The notes: generated by a model not told the origin, from the letters alone. A stretch of 26,014 nt of DNA from Nemertoderma westbladi (GCA_032718475.1 JAUCBJ010008802.1:1-26014), one strand, 5' to 3'; shown: positions 9,878 through 19,796, counted from the stretch's first letter. Numbers and translations are program-made.

Positions 9878-10804
9878 ATGACTTGTAGAGCCATCCATCT
9901 CGATATGGTGAACGATTTATCTACCAACAGCTTTCTATTAAGCTTACGACGACAGATCGCTCGCTTTGGCACTAGTAACACGATGAGATCTGATAAGGGA
10001 ACAAACTTCATTGGTGCTAACAATGAAATCAAAGCTTACGTCAAAGATTGGAACCAAAGACAGGTGGACGACCAACTACGAGTAACAGCGTCTAGTTGGA
10101 CCTTCAACGCCGCCGACGCCCCTTGGTGGGGAGGAAGTTGGGAGAGATTAATAAGAAGTGTGAAGACGGCATTTCATTTTATAGTGCCTTGCCGCGCTTA
10201 TCTCACCGACGAACTTTTGCGGACGTTAATGGAAGAAATCACCGCCTATCTCAACGAGAGACCGCTTATGCCAGTCTCATCGAGTCCCGATTCCCTGGAG
10301 GCGCTAACACCCGCGCACTTCCTACTGAAGAAACCTGTAGCCATGCTCCCACAATCGGAAATCACAGACGGAGACGAATACTGCCGACAAACTTGGCAAC
10401 TCATGCAGTTGTTATCCCGTCGTTTCGCTGACCATTTCGAAAAACATTATCTGCCCATGCTACAACTTCGAACTAAGTGGTTTGCGCAGCAAGAAAACGT
10501 CAGCGCTGGAGACATGGTTCTTATTGTGGATGTAGATCTTCCACGTAAGCGGTGGCAGACAGGTCGTATAATCGAGACTCACATCTCGGATGACGGTTTG
10601 GTGCGATCGGTAGAACTCGTCGTCATGCGACGTAACTTCAAGAAACCGGGAATTGTCTTCGAGACGCAGCAGCTCAATCGCCCAGTTGGTCGCTTATGTT
10701 TACTGGAAAGAGACAGAGAACTCTCCGGAAACTATGGGAGACAAGATACTCTTCCCATGACCACCTCCCTAATCCAACAAACATCTAGGGACTCCCCAAC
10801 TTAA
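9878..10804 (+). CDS. BEL/Pao integrase, 5'-truncated fragment of a second element
   Basis: The 308 codons match the C-terminal part of a BEL/Pao pol: an integrase core and the following DUF5641-like tail. Visible landmarks are TCRAIHLDM, SDKGTNF (catalytic Asp at residue 39, with K replacing the usual N), GGSWERL (catalytic Glu at 89), LNERPLMP, LEALTPAHFL, and a basic/aromatic tail (KWF...GDMVLI...RRNFKKP). Similarity continues in frame upstream of this Met to about 9839, so the Met is internal rather than a true start. The first catalytic Asp, RNase H, RT and gag are absent on the left, where the foldback satellite begins. The coding is CpG-rich, unlike the AT-rich element at 1-5936, so it is a different lineage. 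It is probably a dead remnant, although the remaining frame is intact. Confidence 0.88.
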   Translation: MTCRAIHLDMVNDLSTNSFLLSLRRQIARFGTSNTMRSDKGTNFIGANNEIKAYVKDWNQRQVDDQLRVTASSWTFNAADAPWWGGSWERLIRSVKTAFHFIVPCRAYLTDELLRTLMEEITAYLNERPLMPVSSSPDSLEALTPAHFLLKKPVAMLPQSEITDGDEYCRQTWQLMQLLSRRFADHFEKHYLPMLQLRTKWFAQQENVSAGDMVLIVDVDLPRKRWQTGRIIETHISDDGLVRSVELVVMRRNFKKPGIVFETQQLNRPVGRLCLLERDRELSGNYGRQDTLPMTTSLIQQTSRDSPT

Positions 10805-10808
10805 CAAC

Positions 10809-11460
10809 GGCTGGAGTGGGTGTGTGACCATATTATTTTATATTTGTATTTGTTTTATTCTTTTATATTTATGTATGTATTATTATGTAATTTTATTTTA
10901 ATCGTTTTATTTAATTTTATTTAGTAACATGTTATTTTAGCGAACATTTAGTAGATTAGTGCAATATATCCGCATTTATTACGTAATTACTTGTATTATA
11001 TATTTAGTGCGACGGCGAAAAAAATAATTATTTTTCTCCTTCCTTACTGTCCGTATTACATTATAAATACATGACTACAGTAAGATGAAATGTACGTACT
11101 TATTAAAGTACAATAAAGCCACTACTATATTCAAGTATTATTGGTAGGCAGAGTATTAGGAATGCAAAGTTCAGATCCTCGTGTCTCGGCTAAACCAAGC
11201 TCTGGGTAGACCTTGGAAACGACTTGCCTCTTCATACTGACATTGCTTCGTGCTATATTGCTCTCATACCGTATATTAAATAATACATATAGTAGCGTGA
11301 TGTCCCTTTAACAGTAGCGTATAACGCAAAATAAATCTGTTAAACCCTTTGACCATCTGTGATTCTAGTCGATTAAGATATTGCGGCACCCACCGATATA
11401 CTTGAAAGACAAAATTCTAGAATCAGTGGTTAACGTCCCCAGACAAGTTCTGGAATAAAC
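10809..11460 (+). repeat. Candidate polypurine tract and LTR of the second BEL/Pao element
   Basis: Right after the integrase stop is a purine-rich stretch, GGCTGGAGTGGG (10809-10820), then TGTGTGACC, the usual TG start of an LTR. About 240 bp inside is TATAAATA (11062-11069), and AATAAA (11112-11117) follows, a plausible U3-R-U5 order. The right end is uncertain: a TGG that could open a primer-binding site occurs near 11461, but the preceding bases are not CA. No second copy is available to confirm the limits. Confidence 0.4.
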
Positions 11461-11640
11461 TGGTGCCCATCCTAAATATTAATTATTAATATTTACAAAA
11501 ATCTGTCAAATATCAGATCCTTTAAAATTCTAGTCGATTAAGATATCGTAGCACTTACCGATACTCTTAAAAGGACCAAATTCCTCGAACCAAGGATCCC
11601 AGTCCCCAGACACGTTCTGGAATAAAATTGTGTCTATTTA
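11362..11640. repeat. Direct duplication of about 165 bp, diverged
   Basis: ATTCTAGTCGATTAAGATAT begins at 11362 and again at 11527. Further shared blocks follow in the same order: a GCAC...ACCGATA segment, GTCCCCAGAC, and TTCTGGAATAAA at 11448 and 11615. The offset is 165-167 bp, with many substitutions between the blocks. It lies between the candidate LTR and the large reading frames, so it may be a leader or enhancer-type repeat of a retroelement. Confidence 0.7.
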
Positions 11641-12448
11641 ACATTAAATAATAAAATTTACGGGAATAAATTTAAATTCAGATATTTCAATGAATTTAAT
11701 AAATTGTCATTTTATACAATTTATAACATTCCCAAAATTCCATTAATTAATAGATCATGGGAGCGGAGATTCACTCTATTAAGTGTATTTGTGTACGAGA
11801 ATCTCCAATGTATAGTCAATAGCCGATAAAATTCATAGAATCATGTATAAAGGGGATATTGACCATTAAAGAATTACTATTAAATAGCATCCCAGATCTG
11901 TATGCATGAGAGTTACCCTAATTCTACCGCTAGCTTTCCATAATGTCACCATGGCAACAACCACGCTAGAATTAGAAGTGAGTTAAAAGAACAATAGAAG
12001 GCATGCCCCATTGAATAGCATAGGGAATAAATAGCACACTGCTAGTATCCAAGGATACATAATAAATACAGTGACATTCTGGAAGGTACTGACTAATGGA
12101 CAAATGGCCCGAATGTATGCAGTTTGTTGCAGTTGTGTTGAATTTGTGCGTTTGTAGGTGAATGTTACTACTAAGGTGTGTTTACAGTAGCGAGTCGCAA
12201 TTGTGAAAGTAACCCTAACTCTCCAAGAAGAACCTGCAGTACATCTAAGCCTTTGGGACGGACAGTGAAGTGACTTGTGCAGGTTATCGTTGTCGTTGTG
12301 TAGCTACATCGTTGGCGAAAGCACAGCGACGACGGTACATCGGCGCTGAGGATCTTACACTGTCCGAGGGCAAAAGAGGGGTAGGCAGCGACGCCCACTA
12401 GCCTAATATATATAAACTCATTATAATATTGATAAACTCATAGCAGAT
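11641..12448. other. Noncoding leader upstream of the large frames
   Basis: AT-rich sequence passes into mixed composition toward 12448. A small inverted pair, CTAATTCTA (11918-11926) and TAGAATTAG (11967-11975), is the only structure I see. The frame of the downstream coding region is closed by a stop at 12413-12415, which supports the start at 12449. No promoter is convincing. Confidence 0.4.
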
Positions 12449-13660
12449 ATGACTGAGTTGATAGAAGATGATCTTGGTATCAGGGAGCGATATACTCTAC
12501 CTTTACAAGCGTTTGTCGATAGCTTGATACGCGGCGACGCTGGTCCAACTACTACGGAGGATGATGGTCGTTATATCGAACCGCCAATGTCCCCGGAGCA
12601 ACTTACGCGTGAATTGGATTATAGAAAGTTCACCGCTCGTTATACGCATCGTAATGGTACGTATATGGACTTCCTAACTACTGGCCACCCTATCGATTTA
12701 CACGATACAGACGATGTGGATACCGAAAGGGAAATGGTTTTATTTAAATATCATACCCAGCGGAATCGGAACGATAAGCCAAGAATAGAACACGAGAACT
12801 CTATTCGAAACAGACTCGAAAGAGAAGACGTTGAAGAGCCGGATAAACGCAACGACTTCAACGATTATCTGGAATTCTTGAGAGAAACATACCTCAATAT
12901 TGCCAGTCAACAAAATCTCGAAACTCGATATCCTCAAGGTATACATCATGATCCTATGATAGAACTCAAACGACTCTATTTCACTATGATGTATCTTACC
13001 GCCGATCGACCGCTACCTGATGTCCCAGATAGCTTCGAACAGATGGAGGAATATTGTAAAACTGGAGAACGATCACCCGCGTTTCCTCTGCAGGACATGC
13101 GTCTTTGGTATTACTGCGACGAATGCCCTAGACCCAATCAGCAAACGGAAAGACATAAACATCCGCGGAGACGTTGCGCTAAACACAGTTTTACACGATA
13201 TACTTATGGGAGTTTCGAGCGAAACCTGTTCGACGTGTCCCCTGCGGTCGCTCGACTCAAGCGATCCTTGAACAAACCGATGATCAGAGTTCCGGAATAC
13301 TCGGTCAGACCTCCGCATTCCTTAGTTAGACCTCAAACTCTTGACCCTAATAGTATCACGGATCCTCACGAACTGTACTCACTGTTCAAAGATCTAGTGT
13401 TACCCGAACAGTTGATCGGTGGCACTCCAGTAGTAGGCTCACGGGACATTCGCCAGCCCTACCTAGCTGGATTGGGACGTGGTCATCTAATATCGCCGTT
13501 TAACCCATACAACCGTCCCGGCTTCACCTCTATCCAACCCGTTACGGAAGTCGAAGAGAGCGTCGTACGAAACGCATTAGAAGCTATTCGGCAGAAAATC
13601 GGAAAGGGAACGTACGATTGTTTGGAGAAGCGTAAATTGCAGCAACAAGTCCAACGGTGA
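12449..13660 (+). CDS. Unrecognised gag-like protein, N-terminal section (segment 1 of 3)
   Basis: I do not recognise this family. The 403 codons begin at an ATG preceded by an in-frame stop at 12413. The product is charged and rich in D, E and R, with many acidic and proline-rich stretches. A cluster of possible metal ligands lies at residues 223-246: C223, C226, then histidines and C243-x2-H246. The frame ends in TGA at 13658-13660. The next coding segment is in the -1 frame and is open from 13636, so the two overlap by about 25 nt. Segment 2 has no ATG for roughly 70 codons, so segments 1-3 most likely derive from one long polypeptide. The codons are CpG-rich like the integrase fragment upstream. 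A retroelement structural gene is my best guess, inferred from position and the distal zinc knuckle; a domesticated gene or an integrated viral gene are alternatives. Confidence 0.6.
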   Translation: MTELIEDDLGIRERYTLPLQAFVDSLIRGDAGPTTTEDDGRYIEPPMSPEQLTRELDYRKFTARYTHRNGTYMDFLTTGHPIDLHDTDDVDTEREMVLFKYHTQRNRNDKPRIEHENSIRNRLEREDVEEPDKRNDFNDYLEFLRETYLNIASQQNLETRYPQGIHHDPMIELKRLYFTMMYLTADRPLPDVPDSFEQMEEYCKTGERSPAFPLQDMRLWYYCDECPRPNQQTERHKHPRRRCAKHSFTRYTYGSFERNLFDVSPAVARLKRSLNKPMIRVPEYSVRPPHSLVRPQTLDPNSITDPHELYSLFKDLVLPEQLIGGTPVVGSRDIRQPYLAGLGRGHLISPFNPYNRPGFTSIQPVTEVEESVVRNALEAIRQKIGKGTYDCLEKRKLQQQVQR

Positions 13661-15117
13661 AGGAATTAGCTTTACCCCAGTTCGATAGAGAAATACAAAA
13701 TCTCGAGGAGGACATCGAACGTGGACGAACCTACTCTTTACAAGAGTTTCTAGATGAGCGTCTACAACAACAAGCGGAGGAGAATCAGCTCAAGGAGAGA
13801 CATATAGAACTGGATGAGAGAGAAGAAGCGGCTTTAGCTCAACCCGAAGCGCAAATCCTTATGACGGATCTCTACTCTAAAACCATTCTTCATCCCTCGA
13901 TGGTTCCCCATTTCGGAGACAAACTTTTTGCGACGGCACAACCCCAACCGGTTGATATCAACCTAAGATCTCGAGATCTTATCGCCGACGCTCCTATGTT
14001 GCAGCGTCCGCCCATCGAATCCGCTCGTGTCGATGGTATACTCGTTGAACCTCCGGACAATAGAGCAGATCTTGTCCGTCGCATGGTACACGATGTAAAC
14101 ATACGCGCTAGACCTTCACGGGACTCGTTTTACGGGATCAAAGATCACCCTTATTACGTCAATCTAAAACAATATTACATGGTAAAACCGGAAGATCCTA
14201 CACATAGTCTGAAGTTTCTACCGCTAATAAATCCTCTCGATCTTGTCGAACTCGAACAACTGCAGAAACATCTGGATCAGTTAGTTAAAGTAAACTCATT
14301 TCGAAAACCATATAATGTTTCCAGAATAGAGAAGGAAACCATACCTCCGTATAATCTTGATGGATTCATCAAAACTCGATTAGTACACTGGAATCTTGAC
14401 GTGTTATTCGAGGAGGAAAGAATACAACGATATGGAGATGTGGAAACATATACTACACAATACTTAAAGTACAGAGATCTACCTAATGCTAGCGAATGCG
14501 CTACCTTGTGGCATCCTGTGGGAATGACACTCGAAAACGCCACAAAGGAGTGGATCGAAACTCTTAACGTTATCGAGATGTATGGAGTTGTCACTTACGA
14601 TAACGAAGGTAGCGTTCCGGTTGGAGAACTTGGAACTACGCGGATGATACATATACGAGGACTCGCTGGTTCTACCCACGTATTTACTCGAGCGTGTTCC
14701 GACGTTATTGATTATTCTTTTGAAACTCTTACTGAGACACAAAAGAAACTCCGACATGGACAATTTGAACTTGCGCAGCGTTACGTCACCGACACCGAGC
14801 GCAAACCGGCCATGGGTATCGATGGATCGATGTTACCCCAACCCGTGCTCGAGATGTTGTTTAACGAAAGAATCCTTAAAATCGGCTCAGCTGTTTATGG
14901 AGACCTACAGAACGACTTTCGGAATATGGAGAACATTCCATACCCCTTCGTTGATACTCAGCTGATTGCTCCTTGGGCAGAAGGCCGAGGTTTCTTCCGC
15001 ACTATGTATGCCAATACACCCAGCGGAATTACTAAAGTACAACGAACCTCCATCGGACATCTTGCCTTTCAAGAATACGGATGGAATTTCAAGGCGCTTT
15101 CTGACTCCGTTCCGTAA
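13657..15117 (+). CDS. Unrecognised gag-like protein, central section (segment 2 of 3, -1 frame)
   Basis: The frame is open from 13636 to the TAA at 15115-15117. The nominal first codon at 13657 is GTG, and there is no ATG before the codon for the M of LMTDLYSK (near 13861), so independent initiation is unlikely. The first 60 residues are rich in E, Q, R and L with a heptad-like pattern (probable coiled coil), followed by a long stretch without low complexity that looks like folded protein. The start (RTYSLQEFLDE) resembles the start of segment 1 (RYTLPLQAFVD), which may be a repeated short motif. I see no canonical X-XXY-YYZ slippery heptamer in the 25-nt overlap with segment 1. The link could be a one-base deletion in this copy, unusual recoding, or an assembly error. 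Confidence 0.55.
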   Translation: MKELALPQFDREIQNLEEDIERGRTYSLQEFLDERLQQQAEENQLKERHIELDEREEAALAQPEAQILMTDLYSKTILHPSMVPHFGDKLFATAQPQPVDINLRSRDLIADAPMLQRPPIESARVDGILVEPPDNRADLVRRMVHDVNIRARPSRDSFYGIKDHPYYVNLKQYYMVKPEDPTHSLKFLPLINPLDLVELEQLQKHLDQLVKVNSFRKPYNVSRIEKETIPPYNLDGFIKTRLVHWNLDVLFEEERIQRYGDVETYTTQYLKYRDLPNASECATLWHPVGMTLENATKEWIETLNVIEMYGVVTYDNEGSVPVGELGTTRMIHIRGLAGSTHVFTRACSDVIDYSFETLTETQKKLRHGQFELAQRYVTDTERKPAMGIDGSMLPQPVLEMLFNERILKIGSAVYGDLQNDFRNMENIPYPFVDTQLIAPWAEGRGFFRTMYANTPSGITKVQRTSIGHLAFQEYGWNFKALSDSVP

Positions 15118-16453
15118 CGTTGATAGTCAGTTCAAGGACCGCGCTCTGACCAAACTCAGCCTGAGAGACTCAGCGGCGGAGAAGCTAAACAGCGCGGGAT
15201 TTGCCCTTTTTCAGGACATTTGTATACAGAACTTACATTCATCTGTTATACAAAGACCCCGAATACCCACGGGTTATTCTGTCGTCGAAGTTCAGACAGT
15301 GGGTCCGCTTGCGGAGACAGCCGCACCTACCTCAGCTATGCAATTGGAAGACGAACCAATATGCTTAGAAGCTGAAGCGATTCAGCCTACAGCGCCCCGG
15401 AGCAGCGATAACGACTACGTCTTAGAGTGGTATCAAGGTCCACAATGTCTCACCGCATACGATTATCGACACGCTAACTATGTTTCTCGAAAACGCTGTC
15501 GATTATGCGCATCGAGAGACCATTTCACCCCTATGGACTCAGACGTACCCTGCTCCTATTTCCACGAACAACCGATGATGGAGATATATTGTGCGTATTG
15601 CAGACTTAATAACTCTCATATTTTTGCAGTCTGCCCCCAATTTATGACTCAATGCCACCACTGTCAACTTAAAGGACATGCCAGTTATAATTGCCCCTTT
15701 AATCACGATTTAGAGAGCGTAGATGAAATGATTACCCTGCGCTACATCCGAGCTTGGGAAGCTAACGCGGATTTACATTGTGAGTCCCGTCATCGATACT
15801 ACCCTGGACGCTCTTACGAGGGAGTTTACGCGTTCCATCCTTATTTATTAGCGTCTGTGAAACAAAAAACACGCATACCGAGTTACGAGCTAATGAAGCG
15901 TGTTGGTGAGTGTATTTCCACTAAATTTGTTCGAAGATACCTTAGGAACGTCAATCCTAACGATATTACTTCATACCATTTGATCAATTATATCCGTCAA
16001 GACCCTGAGTATGGCGATTTATTTATCAACTCGCACCCTGAGTTACAGGAAGTATCTCGACGGCCCTACGAATATCGAGCCCGAGAGCACGAGCTGGAAA
16101 GAACTATTAAACCAAGGAAGTTTTTCACCACTCACGGTCCGCCTACCGCCGTTGTCCAGACGACCCGTAAAGGACCAGTAGGAGCTGCTGTCCTAAGACG
16201 CGCCCTAAAGGCCGTTAGACCTCGCTCCGCTGATACACCGGCGGATACACCGATCGCAATCCGAAACCTTCTGATGCAATTGTATTGCACCCTTCACCCA
16301 GGAGTTACAGCCCTCCTAGTAAAGTGGCTCGCCCCAAAGAGAAAAGGACTCTTGCTAGCCTCAAAAAACTGCGTAAACGCCGTCCGCGTAAGAAAGACTA
16401 ACTGTTTAGAGTATTTTTATATTTTAGAAACTGTGATTTGTTATATTTTATAG
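15090..16453 (+). CDS. Unrecognised gag-like protein, C-terminal section with zinc knuckle (segment 3 of 3)
   Basis: This segment returns to the frame of segment 1. The frame is open from before 14966, but credible coding takes over from segment 2 around 15090-15117, so the upstream ATG at 14966 is probably not a start. The Cys/His cluster spans 15497-15694: a CRLC...H group, then C-x2-C-x5-H-x4-C (slightly long), then CHHCQLKGHASYNC, a textbook CCHC knuckle of the type that binds nucleic acid in gag proteins. About 230 further residues follow, ending in a basic tail (KRKGLL and several RR/KR pairs). No protease, RT or integrase follows; downstream is noncoding DNA. The shift relative to segment 2 is +1, cancelling the earlier -1. 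Knuckle evidence is direct; the gag-like role is inferred. Confidence 0.6.
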
Positions 16454-17830
16454 ACTTAAATCCCATTTTCTGGGAGCGGTGTAAAAGCTTTTGCGTAATT
16501 AACCGGTTATTTTCCCTTAAAGGTACTCTGTAGTTGGCTTACCAGGCATAAAAAGGCCGTGTCCTTACTGTACTGGTGTTTTAGAGGACATAAAAGTCAT
16601 TTCTTCTGTATTTGTACTTTAGAGGACATAATCCGCAATCTCGTGACGCAATAAGCTAGATCCTCTTGAAAACAGTGTCGCTACCATGATGACGGCTAAC
16701 AGCTGATATTGCCACGTCGAACCTTTCTTTGTTCTTTGTTCTCTCTTTGCTCGGTCGACTAATCAGAGCGTTTTTTGACTCTGTGTTGGAGTTGGATACA
16801 GAAACTCAGTAGTTCAGTGTTATGTTTTTGCCCAGAGCCTAAGAACACCGGCTTTTGGCACCTCCGTGTTTCAGTCTTTAGTTTAACATTAGTAGGCTTA
16901 ATTATAGAACGTATATCTGTTATCGAGTTACTTAACTCAACAAACCGAGTTATCTTACCATATCTTACTAATATTACTGCTTTTACTGTCGGTTATTCAT
17001 TATATTTGTTGATGAAATATTATATCGGAATACTGATCAATAGTCAGACACCCCAATCTTCTTGATATACTAAAGGTTAGAGAGACCGGTTACATATAAA
17101 CGATTGCGACCTATGTTAAGTGGTTTGAAGTGAATTTAATGCTATTTCATAGGCCCGACATAAATTGTATGTTGCTCTCTTTATACGTGACTAAATTTAG
17201 TGAAGGTCGGCAGATTAGTGTGCAGTATTGTGCAGCATTGTGTATGATTGTAACTGATAACAAAGCATCTCCTAAAGAATGCGCCATATACGTGAATCTA
17301 TAGCCTTTTCGTTGTGTCTAGTTTAAGTCGTAACTCTGTTTACATATTTAGAGCGCCACGTCCTAAAGGAACTGTTAATATTTCCCGAAAGTGAATAATA
17401 TTTGTCAGAGATTATATATTACGATCAGTCGAATAATACAGTAGGCTTACACCATCAATCATTAAGCTTCCGAATTCAGTCTCCCAGGTATATCCAGCGG
17501 GTGAATGATTGCGCATAGACTGGCTTCGGCTAATGTAGTGTATCAAATACTCGTCATAGGCTAAAGACTATATATCATCTAAAAGACATCCTAATTTGGC
17601 AGGTTAAACTGTCAAAGGTCTTAAAAGCGCAAACAGAGTTAGTTATGATTATTTGAAATTTATCAATGAATTGGAGTTGAGCTGTTAATGCAACTGTAAT
17701 TAAAGGTGTCGCGCTTTCTCATTTTTCCATTTCTGAACAAAACCATAATATTACACATTTGAAATTTGAATTGAATATACAATCGTATATACAAAAGTGT
17801 AAAAAGTGCCGGGGACATATGATATGTTGT

Positions 17831-17855
17831 CCCCCCCCCCCCCCCCCCCCCCCCC
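17831..17855. repeat. Homopolymer tract of 25 C
   Basis: Twenty-five consecutive C residues follow a T-rich/AT context, and a further C-rich stretch lies at 17880-17896. The length is likely approximate because such tracts are error-prone in sequencing. Confidence 0.95.
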
Positions 17856-17911
17856 TACCTGAAAAGTGGGAGGGACGTGTCCCCCCCATCCCCCCTATGG
17901 CTGCGCCACTG
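17856..17911 (-). mobile_element. Probable DNA-transposon terminus, solo end
   Basis: Read on the minus strand from 17911, the sequence begins CAGTGGCGCAGCCATAGGGG and continues G-rich. Ends of the form CAGTGGCG-AGCC-GGGG are, from memory, common termini of nonautonomous DNA transposons in invertebrates. No matching opposite end or target duplication is visible, so it is a remnant or a shared low-complexity end. The 25-C tract is probably part of it. Confidence 0.4.
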
Positions 17912-18389
17912 TACGCCAAGTTAGTCCACACCCATGTACCGTACTGCCGTAACCGTACTGATGTATCATCGATGTCATAAACTCATACAGGGTGCCGCGT
18001 GCCGGTGCGGAGTGGAGGTGTAATCAGGTAGGAAATAACTCATTCTGTACTTTTCGCCTGGCCTGTGTCGCTGTGTCTGTATGTGCTTAACCTACATCGA
18101 TACATGTGCTTATCCAATGAGCGCTGGGGCGCGGTATGTCTGTAATCTGTATGTACTCTGGTACTGACTGACTGACAAGGTATCAGGAGAGGAGAGGCCC
18201 AGTACTCATCAGTCATCACTGGTCATCACTTCAGCACTTACTCTCTATATTACAGTATTACTTCTGTACTTACAGTATTTCTGTATTTATCAGGCCTATA
18301 TAAACAGATATATAAAGTTCAACGTTGTGTTTGTGTAGGCTAAGTTAAATACTGAATTATTACAATGCGATTGGTATTTTATTATTATT

Positions 18390-18818
18390 ATGGCCGTTTG
18401 CGTTGCCGTTATTGCTAAAGAGAACTACCCGCTGTACATCCGTACTGTTCCGGTAAGCAACTCCGACCCTCTGAAACTCCGATATATGGTGCACACATCC
18501 CTGGACGTGGTGGAGGAAAAAATATCCGCCTCCGGAAAAAATCCTACTGAATTCCGAGAGCTGTACCTAGGTTTACTTTATCCCACTGAGGATTATAAAG
18601 TCTACGGTTACGTGACTAACAGTAAAGTAAAGTTTGTAATCGTGGTGGATTCTTCGAACACTTTATTACGGGATAATGATATAAAGTCTATGTTTAAAAA
18701 GCTCCACGTTGCGTATATTGATATGGTCTGTAACCCTTTTTATACTCCTGGAGAAACTATTAGCTCTAATCCTTTCGATTCTACAGTTGAAAGTATGATG
18801 GCTCAAGGAATGTTTTAA
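18390..18818 (+). CDS. TRAPPC2L: Trafficking protein particle complex subunit 2-like protein (TRAPPC2L)
   Basis: The 142 codons, without intron, give a near-textbook TRAPPC2L. Its N-terminus, [18 protein letters not shown], and the blocks [33 protein letters not shown] and [14 protein letters not shown] are very close to the vertebrate protein of about 140 residues. It is a sedlin/longin-fold subunit of the TRAPP complexes that activate Rab GTPases in ER-Golgi and Golgi traffic. The start is secure because MAVC is the family N-terminus. The next gene begins 102 nt after its stop, with no AATAAA between. Vertebrate orthologues are spliced, so the absence of introns is notable; the tight neighbours argue against a simple processed pseudogene. 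Only the last few residues diverge. Confidence 0.95.
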   Translation: MAVCVAVIAKENYPLYIRTVPVSNSDPLKLRYMVHTSLDVVEEKISASGKNPTEFRELYLGLLYPTEDYKVYGYVTNSKVKFVIVVDSSNTLLRDNDIKSMFKKLHVAYIDMVCNPFYTPGETISSNPFDSTVESMMAQGMF

Positions 18819-18849
18819 TTTACATTATTCGTGAAATAATTAATATAAT

Positions 18850-18867
18850 TTTTGTATTTGACTTCAG
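18850..18867 (+). promoter_or_regulatory. Candidate splice (or trans-splice) acceptor between TRAPPC2L and the carrier gene
   Basis: A T-rich run followed by ACTTCAG/G (AG at 18866-18867) is the only strong 3' splice site in the 102-nt gap, 53 nt before the carrier ATG. It would fit spliced-leader addition to a downstream cistron or an ordinary 5'UTR acceptor. The function is inferred; only the motif is seen. Confidence 0.35.
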
Positions 18868-18920
18868 GGCCATAGGCCTATGCTAATAAGTTGAAAGGAG
18901 TCTACTGATTAATATCTTAT

Positions 18921-19796
18921 ATGAGTGACATTGCCGTGGAATATGTTGCCGGAGCTGTAGCTGGTACGGTCTCTGGTTTGGTTTCCTTCCCGCTAGACAC
19001 CCTCAAGGTGCGACTACAGACGCAGCCCAGCAAACAATACCGCAATATATTCCATGCGGTAGTAAAGATAGCCAGACAGGAAGGCCCTTCGGCTTACTGG
19101 AAGGGTCTCCCTTTACCTTTACTAGCGGCCTGTCTGCTAGACGGGATTACCATCCTGACTTACGAGCGATCTCTAGCAATTATCTTCGCCTCCAAAGAGA
19201 CCCCGTTATCCAGCGCTGTTTGTGGCGCAGTCGCTGCACTGGTGGACAGCACTTACTCAGTACCGGTGGAGCTTCTCAAAATACAAGGACAGACAGCAGG
19301 AGTGGGCCGTCCCACTATTGGTTTCCTAGCGACCACAGTCTCACAACTACGAGCTGACCTTCTTTCTTCCTCGACAATCAACTCTTTCTACTTCGGGTGG
19401 AGAATTTCCTTGATTCGCGATATCCCGCTCTACAGTTTAACCTTCCTTTCCTACTACGCGATTCGCAATCGCTTCCCGGCGGAGCTTCGCAACAACACCG
19501 GGGTTCTTCTAGCGGCCAGCAGCTCGGCTACGCTGCTAGCCGGCACGATCTGTTACCCGTTGGACGTCGCTAAAACCCGCTACCAATCGCGGTGGAGAGG
19601 GCCTTACAGTCGCGGTTTGGTGCGTGAGTGTCTCCTAGAGGCGTTACTGGACAGCCGCCACCGGTACCGCGGTCTAACAACCGCCCTGCTAGCAGACACC
19701 CCTTATATGGCCTTGTATCTGGTGTTACAAACCAAAGTGCTGCACTGGTTCGGACACAGATGCGCCCCGGAAAAAGTTAATAATTCCATTAATTAA
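18921..19796 (+). CDS. Mitochondrial carrier family protein (SLC25, A45/A47/A48-like)
   Basis: The 291 codons, intronless, show the three-repeat SLC25 architecture. Signature PxD/ExxK motifs are at residues 24-29 (PLDTLK), 115-120 (PVELLK) and 213-218 (PLDVAK), each opening a pair of membrane helices in the mitochondrial inner membrane. GWRISLIRDIP at 159-169 is the typical even-helix motif. Total length is normal for the family. The combination of motifs resembles the SLC25A45/47/48 group of amino-acid/choline-related carriers, but substrate cannot be assigned from the sequence alone. It starts 102 nt after TRAPPC2L and ends 106 nt before the next ATG on the same strand. An AATAAA (19801-19806) lies just after its stop. 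Confidence 0.9.
   Translation: MSDIAVEYVAGAVAGTVSGLVSFPLDTLKVRLQTQPSKQYRNIFHAVVKIARQEGPSAYWKGLPLPLLAACLLDGITILTYERSLAIIFASKETPLSSAVCGAVAALVDSTYSVPVELLKIQGQTAGVGRPTIGFLATTVSQLRADLLSSSTINSFYFGWRISLIRDIPLYSLTFLSYYAIRNRFPAELRNNTGVLLAASSSATLLAGTICYPLDVAKTRYQSRWRGPYSRGLVRECLLEALLDSRHRYRGLTTALLADTPYMALYLVLQTKVLHWFGHRCAPEKVNNSIN

Larger units (their letters stand above)
16454..18389. other. Noncoding region with homopolymer tract and transposon end
   Basis: After the last stop comes TTCTGGGAGCGGTGTAAAAGC, which could be a polypurine tract/LTR start but has no matching copy upstream. The phrase TTTAGAGGACATAA repeats near 16580 and 16619. A run of open codons at 16775-17065 lacks an ATG and is not credible. 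The stretch 17831-17911 holds the 25-C tract and a transposon-like end. Near 18325-18340 a pyrimidine/T-rich run ending in AG could be a splice acceptor for the gene starting at 18390. Nothing else is supported. Confidence 0.5.

Noticed and set aside
13636-13660. Programmed -1 frameshift with a canonical slippery site
   Set aside because: No X-XXY-YYZ heptamer is present in the overlap, so I report the shift but do not call recoding.
13657-13670. Short intron GT...AG joining segments 1 and 2
   Set aside because: At about 13 nt it is too short for an intron, and removing it does not restore the correct frame.
16775-17065. 96-codon open stretch with hydrophobic C-terminal half
   Set aside because: It begins at TTG rather than ATG, shows no family resemblance and has no supporting context.
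17719-17980. Open stretches on both strands over the poly-C tract
   Set aside because: Glycine and proline runs come from the homopolymer; no family resemblance.
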